Part shown: positions 7,704 through 16,778 of the stretch, one piece after another
Position numbering within the stretch: the stretch's first letter is position 1
Layout: each line of letters opens with the position of its first letter
Origin: Verrucomicrobiota bacterium
GTDB lineage: Bacteria > Verrucomicrobiota > Verrucomicrobiia > Verrucomicrobiales > DEV007
Assembly: GCA_003402735.1 (NCBI GenBank)
Contig: QQNE01000015.1
Span: 1-54,168, forward strand
Direction: 5' to 3'
Length of the DNA stretch: 54,168 bases
Made by a program: the position numbers and the translations under genes
Notes under the pieces: model-generated
What the model saw: only the letters and a program-made list of their open reading frames with translations
Databases searched by the model: none
Told to the model about the DNA's origin: nothing

Positions 7704-8486
7704 ATGACCCTCCATTTTTCCCGTCCGCTGCTTCCGGTCCTGTTCTCTTTGCTTCTCGGCGGTCTTTCCTGGGCCGACGACGCCAAAACCATTGAGTCCG
7801 CCAAGGAAGCCTTCTCCCGCAAGGATTTCGGTGCAGCGATTGCCGCCCTGAAACCGATTCTCGACCGGGATGCCAGTGCCGCCTCGGACGCGACCCAGCA
7901 GGCCAAGGAGATCTCCGCCATCGCCCACCAGCGGCGCGGGGAAGATCACTTCCGCAATGCTCGGATCAAGGAGTCGATTGCCGACTTCGACGCCGTCATC
8001 GCCCTCTTTCCCGAAGAGGCCGCGGGCCATTGGCAGCGGGGCATTTCCCTGTATTACGCCGGGGACTACCAACAAGGCGTGAACCAGTTTGAACTGCACC
8101 GCACCGTGAATCCCGAAGACGTGGAGAACTCGGTTTGGCACCTGCTCTGCCTGGTGAAGACCGAGGGCGCCACCCTGGAAAGCGCCCTCCAGCAATACCT
8201 GCCCGTGACCCGTGACCGCCGGATCCCGATGATGCAGATCCAGAATCTGTTCAACGGAAAGGGCAAACCGGAAGAGGTGATCGAAGCGGCCGGCTCCGCC
8301 AGTGAAAATGCCAGGTTCCACAGTGACCTCTACCTCGGCCTCTACTACGAAATGATCGGGGAAAAAGAGAAATCGCTGAAACACATCGCCGAAGCCGCGG
8401 CCAACCCGACCGCCAACAACTACATGGGGGACGTCGCCCGGACCCATCTCCTTTTGCGCGGCCAATCCGATGGCGGCGGGAACTGA
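7704..8486 (+). CDS. Secreted TPR-repeat protein
   Basis: The 260-residue product has a signal peptide (MTLHFSRPLLPVLFSLLLGGLSWA) followed by tetratricopeptide-like helical pairs from about residue 30 to 135, the clearest being AIAHQRRGEDHFRNARIKES and AAGHWQRGISLYYAGDY. The C-terminal half continues as helical repeats. It resembles secreted TPR proteins common in Verrucomicrobiota and Planctomycetes that carry no catalytic motif and probably scaffold other proteins. The ATG at 7704 was chosen over the longer frame because it opens the signal peptide. It precedes the ThuA/dehydrogenase gene by about 140 bp on the same strand. Confidence 0.75.
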   Translation: MTLHFSRPLLPVLFSLLLGGLSWADDAKTIESAKEAFSRKDFGAAIAALKPILDRDASAASDATQQAKEISAIAHQRRGEDHFRNARIKESIADFDAVIALFPEEAAGHWQRGISLYYAGDYQQGVNQFELHRTVNPEDVENSVWHLLCLVKTEGATLESALQQYLPVTRDRRIPMMQIQNLFNGKGKPEEVIEAAGSASENARFHSDLYLGLYYEMIGEKEKSLKHIAEAAANPTANNYMGDVARTHLLLRGQSDGGGN

Positions 8487-8627
8487 TTCCGCCGGACAAT
8501 CCGCATCTTCCGCCCCGCACGGTGATCAAGAAGGGAGAGAACTTGAGCACATGGCCGAAACATTCCAAACTTTGTCCTGTTCCGGCATAGCCTGCCGGGC
8601 GGTTTTGGCGATAGGCTATTCTCCGTC

Positions 8628-11600
8628 ATGAACCCCCGTCTTTTCGTCGCCCTCTCCCTGGCCCTCACCGGATTCCTCAACGCGGCCGAGGTCCGTCCGT
8701 TGCGGGTGCTCTTTCTCGGTCATGACAAGGAGCATCACAACTCCACCGCTTATGTGCCCATCCTCATGAACGCGATGGGGCGGGAAGCGATTTTCTTCGA
8801 TTACCAGACCTCGCCCGATTGCCTGAACCCGGCAACATTGCAGCCCTACGACGCGCTCCTTCTCTATGCCAACCACGGCAACCTCAAGCCAGAGCAGTTC
8901 GAGGCCCTGAATGCGTTCATCGAGGGAGGCAAGGGGTTCCTTCCCATCCATTGCGCCTCCGCCTGTTTTGGAAACGACCCCCGATTCATCGCTCTGGTCG
9001 GGGGGCGGTTCAAATCGCACAAATCGGGCGTGTTCAAAGCCACGATCGTGGACCGCTCCCATCCTATCCTGCAGGGGGTCAACGAATACGAGACCTGGGA
9101 CGAGACCTATGTGCACGATCAAATCAATGCCCAGAGCCGCCACCTCCTCATGGAGCGGGTGGAGGGGGAACACCGCGAACCTTGGGCCTGGACCCGCACC
9201 CAGGGCCAGGGACGGATTTTCTACACCGCCAGCGGCCATGACGAACGCACCTGGCAAAATCCGGAATTCCAAAAACTGCTCCGCAACGCCATCGTTTGGG
9301 CGGTCGGGGACCAGGCCCGGGCGGCTTGGGAGAACTTCCTCGCCAGCCGCGAGCCCGAGAAACGCGAGCCGAACCCCGAGGTCGCCAACTACGAAAAGCG
9401 TCCCCAACCGATCACGTTCCAACATCCATTCACCCCCAAGGGTTCGATGGAACGCACGCAGGTGCCGGCGGATTGCCGTCTCGAGCTGTTCGCCGCCGAA
9501 CCGGAGATCGGCAAACCGATCGCACTGGCCTGGGATGACCGGGGCCGTTGTTGGGTGGCCGAGACCAGCGACTACCCGCACGGCGTCAAGGAGGACGGGA
9601 TCGGCAGCGACCGGATCCGCATCTGCGAAGACAGCGACGGCGATGGACGAGCGGACAAGTTCACCGTTTTTGCCGAGGGACTGAACATTCCCACGGGCTT
9701 GGTCTTCGCCAATGGCGGACTCATCGTGAGCCAGCCGCCCCGCTTCCTCTTTCTCCAAGACACGGACGGCGATGACCGGGCGGATGTCCGCAAAGAGATC
9801 ATGAACGGGTGGGGCATCGGAGATACCCACGCCCAGGCGAGCAATCTGCACCACGGATACGACAACTGGCTCTATGGCGCGGTTGGTTACTCCGGCTTCA
9901 AGGGGACCGTGGGCGGTCGCCAACTGGACTTCAAAATGGGGACGTATCGCTTCCGCGCCGATGGCTCCGCCCTGGAGTTTCTCCATCAATTCACCAACAA
10001 CACCTGGGCACACGGCGACAACGACGCGGGCGATCAGTTCGGCGGCACGGCCAACGGCGCACCAATCTTCTTCGGCGGCATCCCGGACTCAGCAAAGACC
10101 GAGGGAATGCAGCTGATGACGGCCAAGAAGATCAACGTGATCGACGCCGCCCACCCGATCACTCCAAACTTCCGTCAAGTCGACGTCTTCGGCGGTTACA
10201 CAGCCGCGGCCGGGAGTGCCTTCGTCTATTCAAACGCGTTGCCCGCCCGGTTTCAGGGCAAGGCTCTCGTCTGCGAACCGACGATGAAACTGGTCTCGGT
10301 CATGGATGTGCGCCCCGACGGTGCGGGCTACCAGGCTTGGGACGGGATGAACCTCTTTGCCAGCAGCGACGAATGGACCTCCCCCGTCTACGCGGAGGTG
10401 GGCCCCGACGGAGCCGTCTGGATCGCCGATTTTCACAACTTCATCATCCAGCACAACCCGACACCGAGCGTGGAGCGTGGCGGTTTCAAGGGGACCACAG
10501 GAGTCGGGGGCGCCCACGAGAATTCCTTGCGCGATCATTCGCGGGGTCGGATCTACCGCGTCATTGGCAAGGCGGCCAAACCGATCCGCAAGTCTCTGGC
10601 CGGGGCCGGACCGGCCCAACTGGTGGCGGCTCTGGACGACGACGTGCAGTATTGGCGTCTGTTGGCCCAACACAAAATTGTCGAAGCCCGGGTCGATGCC
10701 GCGCCTCTCCTCACCGCTTTGGTGACCGCCAACGATGGCAGGACGGGGGCGATTCACGCGCTCTGGGCCCTGCAGGGACTCGGTGCATTGCCACTGGAAA
10801 CGCACCGCGCCGCCCTCCTGGCCAAGGATGCTCGTTTGCGACGCAACGCGGTGCGCGCGCTGGGGTCTGATGCCGCTTCCCAGAGCCTGTTTTTCGGGGC
10901 CGGCGTCGTGTCCGACCCAGACCCGGGCACGCGGTTGGCCGCGATGGTCAAGCTGGCCAGTTTCCCGACCACGCCAGAAATCCAGACGCTGGTCAAGCAA
11001 CTCGGGGCAGACGGCAAAGTGCGGGATGATGAATGGCTCAAGGAAGCGAGCCGCCTGCTCAGCAAGCGCCACCGCGTGGAACTTTACAAAGACGGTCCCA
11101 ATCTCCTCACGAACGGAGACTTGGAGAAAACCGGGGCCGACGGTTTCCCGGAAGGTTGGAAACGCCGCGACTATGGCGGTCCCCCCAAGGCCGAAGGAAA
11201 CAAGACCGCCGAATGGCAGCTGCTGCCCGACCAGAAACAGGCGCACAGCGGCAAGGCAGCCTTGCGATGCCTGACCAAGAGCGATGCCGACACCAGCTTC
11301 TACCAGGACGTGCCTCTCAAACCGGGGGCGACCTACCGTCTGAGCGGGTGGGTCAAGGCCAAAGGCCTTCGCGGCAAGGCGAGCTTCAATGATCACATCG
11401 GGCGCGCGGAAACCGAGAAAGTCACCTCGCGCGATTCAGGCTGGGTTCAGGTCGAGACCGTCTTCGTGAACAAGGACAAGGCCAAGGCCAGCATCAACAT
11501 CCTTCACGTCGCCAAGGGTGAAGCCTTTTACGACGACATCCTGCTCTGCGAGGTGATGCCGGTGGAAGATCCCGCAGACCAGGTCCTGGCCGGCGATCCC

Positions 11601-11873
11601 GGACGCGGCGAGCAAATCTTCTGGAAACATCCCGTGGCCGCCTGCATGAACTGCCACATGCTCGGGGGCAAGGGCAGTCCCGTCGGCCCGGCCTTGGACG
11701 GCATCGCGGCGCGCAAGAACGAGGCTTACATCACGCAGAGCCTGCTGGAACCAAACGCCATTCTCGCGGAGGGGTATGTGGCCACGCCGATCAGTCCAAT
11801 GCCCCCGATGGGACTCATCCTGAAACCGCAGGAAATCGCCGACGTGAAGGCATTCGTGCTGACCCTGAAGTGA
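8628..11873 (+). CDS. Multidomain secreted protein: ThuA + membrane-bound dehydrogenase propeller + HEAT + CBM-like + PVC-type cytochrome c
   Basis: The 1081-residue product has a signal peptide (MNPRLFVALSLALTGFLNAAE). It then shows a ThuA-like glutamine-amidotransferase-fold domain (about 25-230), a sorbosone-dehydrogenase-like propeller of the PVC membrane-bound dehydrogenase type (about 280-650, starting PADCRLELFAAEPEIGKPI), a HEAT-like helical stretch (about 660-800), a carbohydrate-binding-like beta domain (about 820-980, starting LLTNGDLEKTG) and a C-terminal cytochrome c domain. The heme site is CMNCH at residues 1006-1010, with Met candidates for the axial ligand in PISPMPPMG. The protein probably oxidises a sugar or sugar-like substrate in the periplasm and passes electrons to its own heme. 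The substrate is not known; ThuA relatives act in sugar catabolism. Confidence 0.88.
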   Translation: MNPRLFVALSLALTGFLNAAEVRPLRVLFLGHDKEHHNSTAYVPILMNAMGREAIFFDYQTSPDCLNPATLQPYDALLLYANHGNLKPEQFEALNAFIEGGKGFLPIHCASACFGNDPRFIALVGGRFKSHKSGVFKATIVDRSHPILQGVNEYETWDETYVHDQINAQSRHLLMERVEGEHREPWAWTRTQGQGRIFYTASGHDERTWQNPEFQKLLRNAIVWAVGDQARAAWENFLASREPEKREPNPEVANYEKRPQPITFQHPFTPKGSMERTQVPADCRLELFAAEPEIGKPIALAWDDRGRCWVAETSDYPHGVKEDGIGSDRIRICEDSDGDGRADKFTVFAEGLNIPTGLVFANGGLIVSQPPRFLFLQDTDGDDRADVRKEIMNGWGIGDTHAQASNLHHGYDNWLYGAVGYSGFKGTVGGRQLDFKMGTYRFRADGSALEFLHQFTNNTWAHGDNDAGDQFGGTANGAPIFFGGIPDSAKTEGMQLMTAKKINVIDAAHPITPNFRQVDVFGGYTAAAGSAFVYSNALPARFQGKALVCEPTMKLVSVMDVRPDGAGYQAWDGMNLFASSDEWTSPVYAEVGPDGAVWIADFHNFIIQHNPTPSVERGGFKGTTGVGGAHENSLRDHSRGRIYRVIGKAAKPIRKSLAGAGPAQLVAALDDDVQYWRLLAQHKIVEARVDAAPLLTALVTANDGRTGAIHALWALQGLGALPLETHRAALLAKDARLRRNAVRALGSDAASQSLFFGAGVVSDPDPGTRLAAMVKLASFPTTPEIQTLVKQLGADGKVRDDEWLKEASRLLSKRHRVELYKDGPNLLTNGDLEKTGADGFPEGWKRRDYGGPPKAEGNKTAEWQLLPDQKQAHSGKAALRCLTKSDADTSFYQDVPLKPGATYRLSGWVKAKGLRGKASFNDHIGRAETEKVTSRDSGWVQVETVFVNKDKAKASINILHVAKGEAFYDDILLCEVMPVEDPADQVLAGDPGRGEQIFWKHPVAACMNCHMLGGKGSPVGPALDGIAARKNEAYITQSLLEPNAILAEGYVATPISPMPPMGLILKPQEIADVKAFVLTLK

Positions 11874-11902
11874 AGTCCGGCCACCGCCGCTTTTTCCATC
11901 GC

Positions 11903-11930
11903 TTGTTTCCCTCCCGGAACAGGCTATTTT
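11903..11930 (+). promoter_or_regulatory. Candidate promoter close to the start of the 841-residue TPR gene
   Basis: TTGTTT (11903-11908) and TATTTT (11925-11930) are separated by 16 bp. The -10 element ends 8 bp before the GTG start, so transcription would begin at or next to the start codon. A very similar AGGCTATTCT lies just before the ATG at 8628. Confidence 0.35.
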
Positions 11931-11938
11931 GAAGCGTC

Positions 11939-14464
11939 GTGGCCTTCAGCCGTCTCCACTTCCCCATGCCGTCCCCTGCAACGATCTTGGCGTTGTGCGC
12001 GCTGGCTTGGGCTGCGCCGCTCTCCGGACAGCAGGCTCCGGCCGTGAGCAGCCAGGATTTTTACCAGTTGGCCCTGGAAGCCATCCGTGACGGCATCCCC
12101 CAAGCCGCCGCCGTCAAGTTGGCCCGCGCCTACCCCGCTGCTGAAAAGACCTTTGGCAGGAGCGGCCAACAACTGATCGGCGAACGACTCATCGAGTCCC
12201 TCGTCCGCGCCGACCGCCCCGCCGAGGCCCTGGCCCGGTGCGATGACCCGGCCCTGGCCGATCTTCCCTCGGTGCGTTACTGGCGCGGCGTGGCCCTGGC
12301 TGAAGCCGGAAGGGCCTCGGAAGCGGTCGCCACGCTGCGCGCCGCTGCGACTGATCCCAAGAATCCGCATGCGGCCCACGCGGCGCTGAGTTGCGCCAAC
12401 ATCCTCGTCCGTGAACGACAGGCGGCGGAAGCCCTGCTCCTGCTTGCATCCCTGCCGGGAAAAGTGCCTCCAGCCCTCACCCAGACCGCGCTGCTGCGCC
12501 GCGCCGAAATCCATCTGGCGCTCAATCAAGCTGCCGAGGCGGCTCGATTGACCAAGGAACTCGATCCCAAGCTCTTGCCGCCGTCCCTGGCCTTGAAGCA
12601 CCGGTTCGTCCTCGCCAGACTCGACCTGGCACAGGGAAATCCTGGCGCAGCGGTGGCGGCGTTGCCGGGACTGATCGAGGCGACCCGCGAGGGTGATCAA
12701 CGATTGCACGACGCCGCGCGCATCCTCATGGCGCACAGCCTGGCAAGATTGAATCGGCGGGAAGAGGCCGTCACCGCCTTGACCGATTTCATCAGCCAAA
12801 AACCGGAAAGCACCCTCCTCGGCGAAGCGTTTTTCCAATTGGAGCGTCTCGGCTTCTTCACCGAATCGCCTCCGGTCCTGAAAATCTGGGAGGAATCGGC
12901 CGCACCTTCCCTTGCTGCCTATGCTCTGCTCTACCGATCCTCCTCCCTGCCGGGTCTGGAGGGCGCTCCGGGACTGCGCAAGTTCCTGGAACTCTACCCC
13001 AAGCATCCGCTGGTGCCGCTGGCCACGCTCACCCTGGCCCAGCGTCTCCACAGAGAAGCTCCCCAGGAAACCATCCGTCTCCTGGAAACCCTGAAAGACA
13101 AACCGCTGCGCCCCGAGGAACGACACTATGCGGCCGATCTGGATGCCAGGGCCCGCTTTGTGCAGGGTGATTACACCCGGGCCGCGACCTCCTTTCTCGC
13201 TGCCGGGGGCGATTCCCCTTCCGTCGGCGATCTTTACAACGCCACCGTGGCGGCCTTCCAATCCCGCGACACCGCCGTTTACGACGAACATCTCTCGGAG
13301 GTCAGACTTTTGCCAGAGGGAGGTGATCTCTCCGCCAGCCTGCAATTGGAACGGGCCTTGTTTCTGGCGGCGGGCAAATACCCGGAAGCTCTCCCCGCCC
13401 TCAAAGACTTCACCCGCGATCACCCGGACCACCCTCGGATGCTGGAAGCGAGCCTCGCGATCGCGGAGTTTCACCTCCTGGAATTCCCTCCACGAGTCAT
13501 CGCGGCCCGCCGTCAGTTGGAAACCATCCGTTCCGGGGCGCTGAGTCCCGCCCTCCAGGAACACGCGGACTACGTCGGCTTTTGGATCGAGATCGCCTCG
13601 GAAAACCCCGACGCGGCGACCCGGGCCGGCGAACATTTTCTCAAGTCTTGGTCGGCTTCCCGGCGGCGGGCCGAAGTGCTCATGAAAGTGGGCGAACTCT
13701 ACTTCAACGCCGACGATTTCACCCAGGCCCGCTTCAAGTTCGAGACTCTCCACAAGGAAGATCCCTCCGGTCCCCAGGCGGAGACGGCTCTCTTCTTTGC
13801 CGCCAAGGCCGCCATGTCCGCTCAAGACTCAAAGCAGGCCATTGCCCTCTGGGCGGAGGTGATCGACCGCAAGGGCCCCCTCGCCATGGAATCCAGGCGC
13901 CAACAGGCCCTCTCCCTGATGCGCGAGGGAAATCCGGACAATGCCATCCGGGTCCTCGATGCCATCCTCCGTTCCCCGGATCCCATCCCCGCCGACCTGC
14001 GCCTCGCTGCCCTCCTCAATCGCGGCCAAGCCTTCCTCGAGAAGTCCCAACAACTCCCTTCAGCCCAGGAATCCCTGATCGCCGCCGTGGCCGCCTTCGA
14101 CGAAATCATCGATGCGGCTGGTTCGGACCGGATGTGGCGCAACCAAGCCATGGTCTTCAAGGCCAAGTGCCTGGAACTCCTCGATGACGATGACCAGGCT
14201 CTCGAGATCTACTACGACGTCGTCGCCCGCTCGCCCACGGAAAATCTCCGCGCCGATCAAGTGCCCGAATATGCCTGGTATTACCGGGCCGGGTTTGCCG
14301 GCATCGCCCTGCTCCAAGAACAGCGAAACTGGCGGGGCGCAGCCAACTTGGCCGACCGACTCGGACTCACCGAAGGCTCGCGCGCGGTCGAGGCCGCCGA
14401 ACTGGCCAAACGGATCCGACTCCAGCATTTCCTCTGGGGCGACGCGACTGACCCTCCTCCGTAA
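11939..14464 (+). CDS. Large secreted TPR-repeat protein
   Basis: The 841-residue protein starts with a signal peptide (residues 1-31; the hydrophobic core is ATILALCALAWA, followed by a cleavage region before QQAPAV). It then consists almost entirely of TPR-like helical pairs, best seen at WRGVALAEAGRASEAVATL, GDLYNATVAAFQSRD, LYFNADDFTQARFKFETL and MVFKAKCLELLDDDDQALEIY. No catalytic motif is visible. The GTG at 11939 gives a positively charged n-region and sits just after a candidate -10 element; an ATG at 11966 would give a shorter signal peptide without positive charge. It is probably a periplasmic or outer-membrane scaffold. The next gene on the strand is unrelated. Confidence 0.8.
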   Translation: MAFSRLHFPMPSPATILALCALAWAAPLSGQQAPAVSSQDFYQLALEAIRDGIPQAAAVKLARAYPAAEKTFGRSGQQLIGERLIESLVRADRPAEALARCDDPALADLPSVRYWRGVALAEAGRASEAVATLRAAATDPKNPHAAHAALSCANILVRERQAAEALLLLASLPGKVPPALTQTALLRRAEIHLALNQAAEAARLTKELDPKLLPPSLALKHRFVLARLDLAQGNPGAAVAALPGLIEATREGDQRLHDAARILMAHSLARLNRREEAVTALTDFISQKPESTLLGEAFFQLERLGFFTESPPVLKIWEESAAPSLAAYALLYRSSSLPGLEGAPGLRKFLELYPKHPLVPLATLTLAQRLHREAPQETIRLLETLKDKPLRPEERHYAADLDARARFVQGDYTRAATSFLAAGGDSPSVGDLYNATVAAFQSRDTAVYDEHLSEVRLLPEGGDLSASLQLERALFLAAGKYPEALPALKDFTRDHPDHPRMLEASLAIAEFHLLEFPPRVIAARRQLETIRSGALSPALQEHADYVGFWIEIASENPDAATRAGEHFLKSWSASRRRAEVLMKVGELYFNADDFTQARFKFETLHKEDPSGPQAETALFFAAKAAMSAQDSKQAIALWAEVIDRKGPLAMESRRQQALSLMREGNPDNAIRVLDAILRSPDPIPADLRLAALLNRGQAFLEKSQQLPSAQESLIAAVAAFDEIIDAAGSDRMWRNQAMVFKAKCLELLDDDDQALEIYYDVVARSPTENLRADQVPEYAWYYRAGFAGIALLQEQRNWRGAANLADRLGLTEGSRAVEAAELAKRIRLQHFLWGDATDPPP

Positions 14465-14570
14465 CGTATCCTGGACTCGGCTTCCCTCGTATGACTGAAA
14501 ACTCCGGCCAGAAATGCGCTGGACATCCTCCACCTTCTCTCTCACACGTTCACTCCCCTTTTTCCCAGCA

Positions 14571-15647
14571 ATGTCCCACGCCAAACTCTTCATTCCCGGG
14601 CCCGTGGAAATTTCCCACGCGACCTACGAGGCGATGTGCACGCCCATGATCGGGCACCGCGGATCCGAGTTCCAGCAACTCTACGCCTCCATCCAACCCA
14701 AACTGCAAACGCTCTTTGGCACCACCGGTCCCGTTTACCTCAGCACTTCCTCCGCCTGGGGCATCATGGAAGGCGCCCTGCGCAACACCGTGGTCAAGAA
14801 AGTCCTCAACTGCTGCGGAGGTGCCTTCTCCGACAAATGGTTCGACGTGGCCAAGCGTTGCGGCAAGCAGGCCGAAACGCTTCAGGTGGAATGGGGCCAA
14901 CCCATCCTGCCCGAACAGGTCGATGCCCGTTTGGCCACCGGTGAGTTCGACACCGTCACCCTCATCCACAACGAGACTTCAACGGGCGTCATGAACCCGC
15001 TGGCGGACATCGCCGCCGTGGTTCGCAAGTATCCCGATGTGCTCCTCATCGTCGATACCGTCTCCTCCTTCTCCGTGGTCCCGACCCCGTTCGATGACCT
15101 CGGCGCGGATGTTCTCTTGACCGGCAGCCAGAAAGCCCTGGCGCTGCCCCCCGGGTTGGCCCTCTTCACGGTTTCCCCCCGGGCCATGGAGCGCGCCTCC
15201 AAACTCTCGGATCGGGGCTACTACTTCGACTTTCATGAGTTCCACGAGAACCACACGAAAAACATGACGCCCTCCACCCCCTGCATTCACACCATTTATG
15301 GCTTGAAGCAAAAGGTGGAGGAAATCTTCGAGGAAGGCATCGCCCAACGCTACGAGCGACACGCCAAACTCAACGCCATGGTGCATGACTGGGTCGCCTC
15401 CGAAGGCTTCCAACACTTCGCTCCCGAGGGATACCGCTCCAAATCGCTCACCTGCATCGCCAACAACAAGGGCATCGATGTGGACCGTCTCCAAAAGCTC
15501 ATGAAGCAAAACCACGCCATCGCGATCGATGGCGGTTATGGCAAGATCAAAGGCAAAACCTTCCGCCTCTCCAACATGGGCAACGAAACGGAGGAGAGCA
15601 TCACGATCCTTCTCAACGCCCTGGACGAAAGCCTGTCCCACCTCTGA
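14571..15647 (+). CDS. Class V pyridoxal-phosphate aminotransferase (alanine-glyoxylate / serine-glyoxylate type)
   Basis: The 358-residue protein begins SHAKLFIPGPVEISHATYEAM, the typical opening of class V aminotransferases with the GPV-x-x motif, followed by MIGHRGSEF. The PLP-phosphate segment STSSAWGIMEGALRN, the aspartate in LLIVDTVSSFSVVP and the Schiff-base lysine in LLTGSQKALALPPGLAL are all present. Members transfer amino groups from alanine, serine or phosphoserine to glyoxylate or a related keto acid, in glycine/serine metabolism. The ATG at 14571 is the family start. The stop is 4 bp before the DUF5069-like gene, so the two are probably co-transcribed. Confidence 0.9.
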   Translation: MSHAKLFIPGPVEISHATYEAMCTPMIGHRGSEFQQLYASIQPKLQTLFGTTGPVYLSTSSAWGIMEGALRNTVVKKVLNCCGGAFSDKWFDVAKRCGKQAETLQVEWGQPILPEQVDARLATGEFDTVTLIHNETSTGVMNPLADIAAVVRKYPDVLLIVDTVSSFSVVPTPFDDLGADVLLTGSQKALALPPGLALFTVSPRAMERASKLSDRGYYFDFHEFHENHTKNMTPSTPCIHTIYGLKQKVEEIFEEGIAQRYERHAKLNAMVHDWVASEGFQHFAPEGYRSKSLTCIANNKGIDVDRLQKLMKQNHAIAIDGGYGKIKGKTFRLSNMGNETEESITILLNALDESLSHL

Positions 15648-15651
15648 ACCG

Positions 15652-16170
15652 ATGAGCGCTTCCTGGGAAACCCCACTCCTCGCCCTGTTTGATCGATGGC
15701 TGGCTCGTTACCGGGCCGGGCAAACCCGCTGGGAATCATTCTCCGATTCCGAGGATGAAGCCTTCCTCCGGTCCATCGGCTACACACCACGCGAACTCTT
15801 CGACTACGTCGAGGACCACGCCAACCACGGTGAGCCTGACGCTGGCACCATCATCAACATTGCCGGAGTCCGCCGCGAATACTTCCTCAACGTCCAGGGC
15901 GGCAAGCCTTCCACCAACTTGATCACTCCTGCCGAACTGCCGGGCAAGGGAGACACCCTCGACGGAATCGCGTGGCTTCCCCGTCTCATCAGGAAAGCCG
16001 AGGGCAAGCTCCGCGGGGAGCTCGACCCGGACATCATGTATGGTTGCCCGGGTGACTTGGCCTTCTTCGAAAGCCATGGGCTGGATCCCGTGGAATTCCT
16101 GCGCTTCGTTTGGGAGTGCGCTGGCGATCGCCAACAGATCGTCCAACACGTGATCGCCGCTGGTCACTAA
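15652..16170 (+). CDS. DUF5069-like protein
   Basis: The 172-residue soluble protein carries a segment near residues 104-160 (DGIAWLPRLIRKAEGKLRGEL, then YGCPGDLAFFESHGLD) that resembles the DUF5069 pattern of a conserved Leu-Pro-Arg helix followed by a cysteine. The first part has no recognised motif. The start at 15652 follows the aminotransferase stop by 4 bp. The stop codon overlaps that of the convergent SET-like gene. DUF5069 proteins are frequent in Verrucomicrobiota and their biochemical function is unknown. The family call is from memory of the motif. Confidence 0.6.
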   Translation: MSASWETPLLALFDRWLARYRAGQTRWESFSDSEDEAFLRSIGYTPRELFDYVEDHANHGEPDAGTIINIAGVRREYFLNVQGGKPSTNLITPAELPGKGDTLDGIAWLPRLIRKAEGKLRGELDPDIMYGCPGDLAFFESHGLDPVEFLRFVWECAGDRQQIVQHVIAAGH

Positions 16171-16763
16171 CCCTCTTGCGTCTCGCAGAAAAGCATCGTC
16201 CTGACCGAGGCCAGCGGTCCGCGCCCTGTCGCCGCCGCCTCCAGTTCCTGCCAAACAGCGGAACTCACCAAACTTCCCAGGGGCTGCGCGACGCCGGGGA
16301 AATCCTCGACCGCCCGGCGGATCTTCCCGTCCCAAACGTCGTGGCAACGTGAGAGATCATCCGGTTCCACGATCTCCCGACCGCCTTCTTCCTCACAGGG
16401 CCTGAACGGCTCGATGATGTTGAAACAACCGTAATCATTGGTCAACTCCTCTCCGGCGGCGATGTCCCTCACCGCGATCTCCAAACCGTAGGGCGTCAGG
16501 AGACAGTTGGAATCAAAGCTGTGGTTCATGAACCGCGCGTGATCCCAACAAAACACATAATGTCCTTGGCGATTGCGGTAACAATATTTGTCGAGAACCT
16601 CACGCAACAAGACCGGGAAGGAAGCCAGCTCCTCCACCGGATAGGTCCGATCAAGCCGATCCTGCACCCAGGTGATGGTGCCCCGGGGGATCGGTCGGGT
16701 CGCCACCACGCCATTCCCGATGGCCTCACTGATGAAACGGAGTTCCGTATCCGGATGAATCAT
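16167..16763 (-). CDS. SET-domain protein (putative protein-lysine methyltransferase)
   Basis: The 198-residue protein has the SET signature: an N-terminal strand pair (ELRFISEAIGNGVVATRPIPRGT), the NHS motif in ARFMNHSFDSNC (near residues 77-88) and GEELTNDYG (near 104-112), where the NHS and DYG tyrosine form the S-adenosylmethionine and substrate site. The last 70 residues are a separate charged segment with three cysteines overall. It is the third gene of a minus-strand operon after the GNAT and ATP-grasp genes, 15 bp behind the latter. This context suggests methylation of a protein or peptide made or modified by the operon. The substrate is unknown. Confidence 0.85.
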   Translation of the reverse strand: MIHPDTELRFISEAIGNGVVATRPIPRGTITWVQDRLDRTYPVEELASFPVLLREVLDKYCYRNRQGHYVFCWDHARFMNHSFDSNCLLTPYGLEIAVRDIAAGEELTNDYGCFNIIEPFRPCEEEGGREIVEPDDLSRCHDVWDGKIRRAVEDFPGVAQPLGSLVSSAVWQELEAAATGRGPLASVRTMLFCETQEG

Positions 16764-16778
16764 AATGGTTCCGTCAGG

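Noticed and set aside
8616-10013. 465-residue minus-strand frame opposite the ThuA/dehydrogenase gene
   Set aside because: It overlaps a gene with clear domains and heme motif; composition looks like a shadow frame of GC-rich coding DNA.
11924-13825. 633-residue minus-strand frame opposite the large TPR gene
   Set aside because: The plus-strand frame has a signal peptide and TPR motifs; the minus frame has no recognisable motif and is a shadow.
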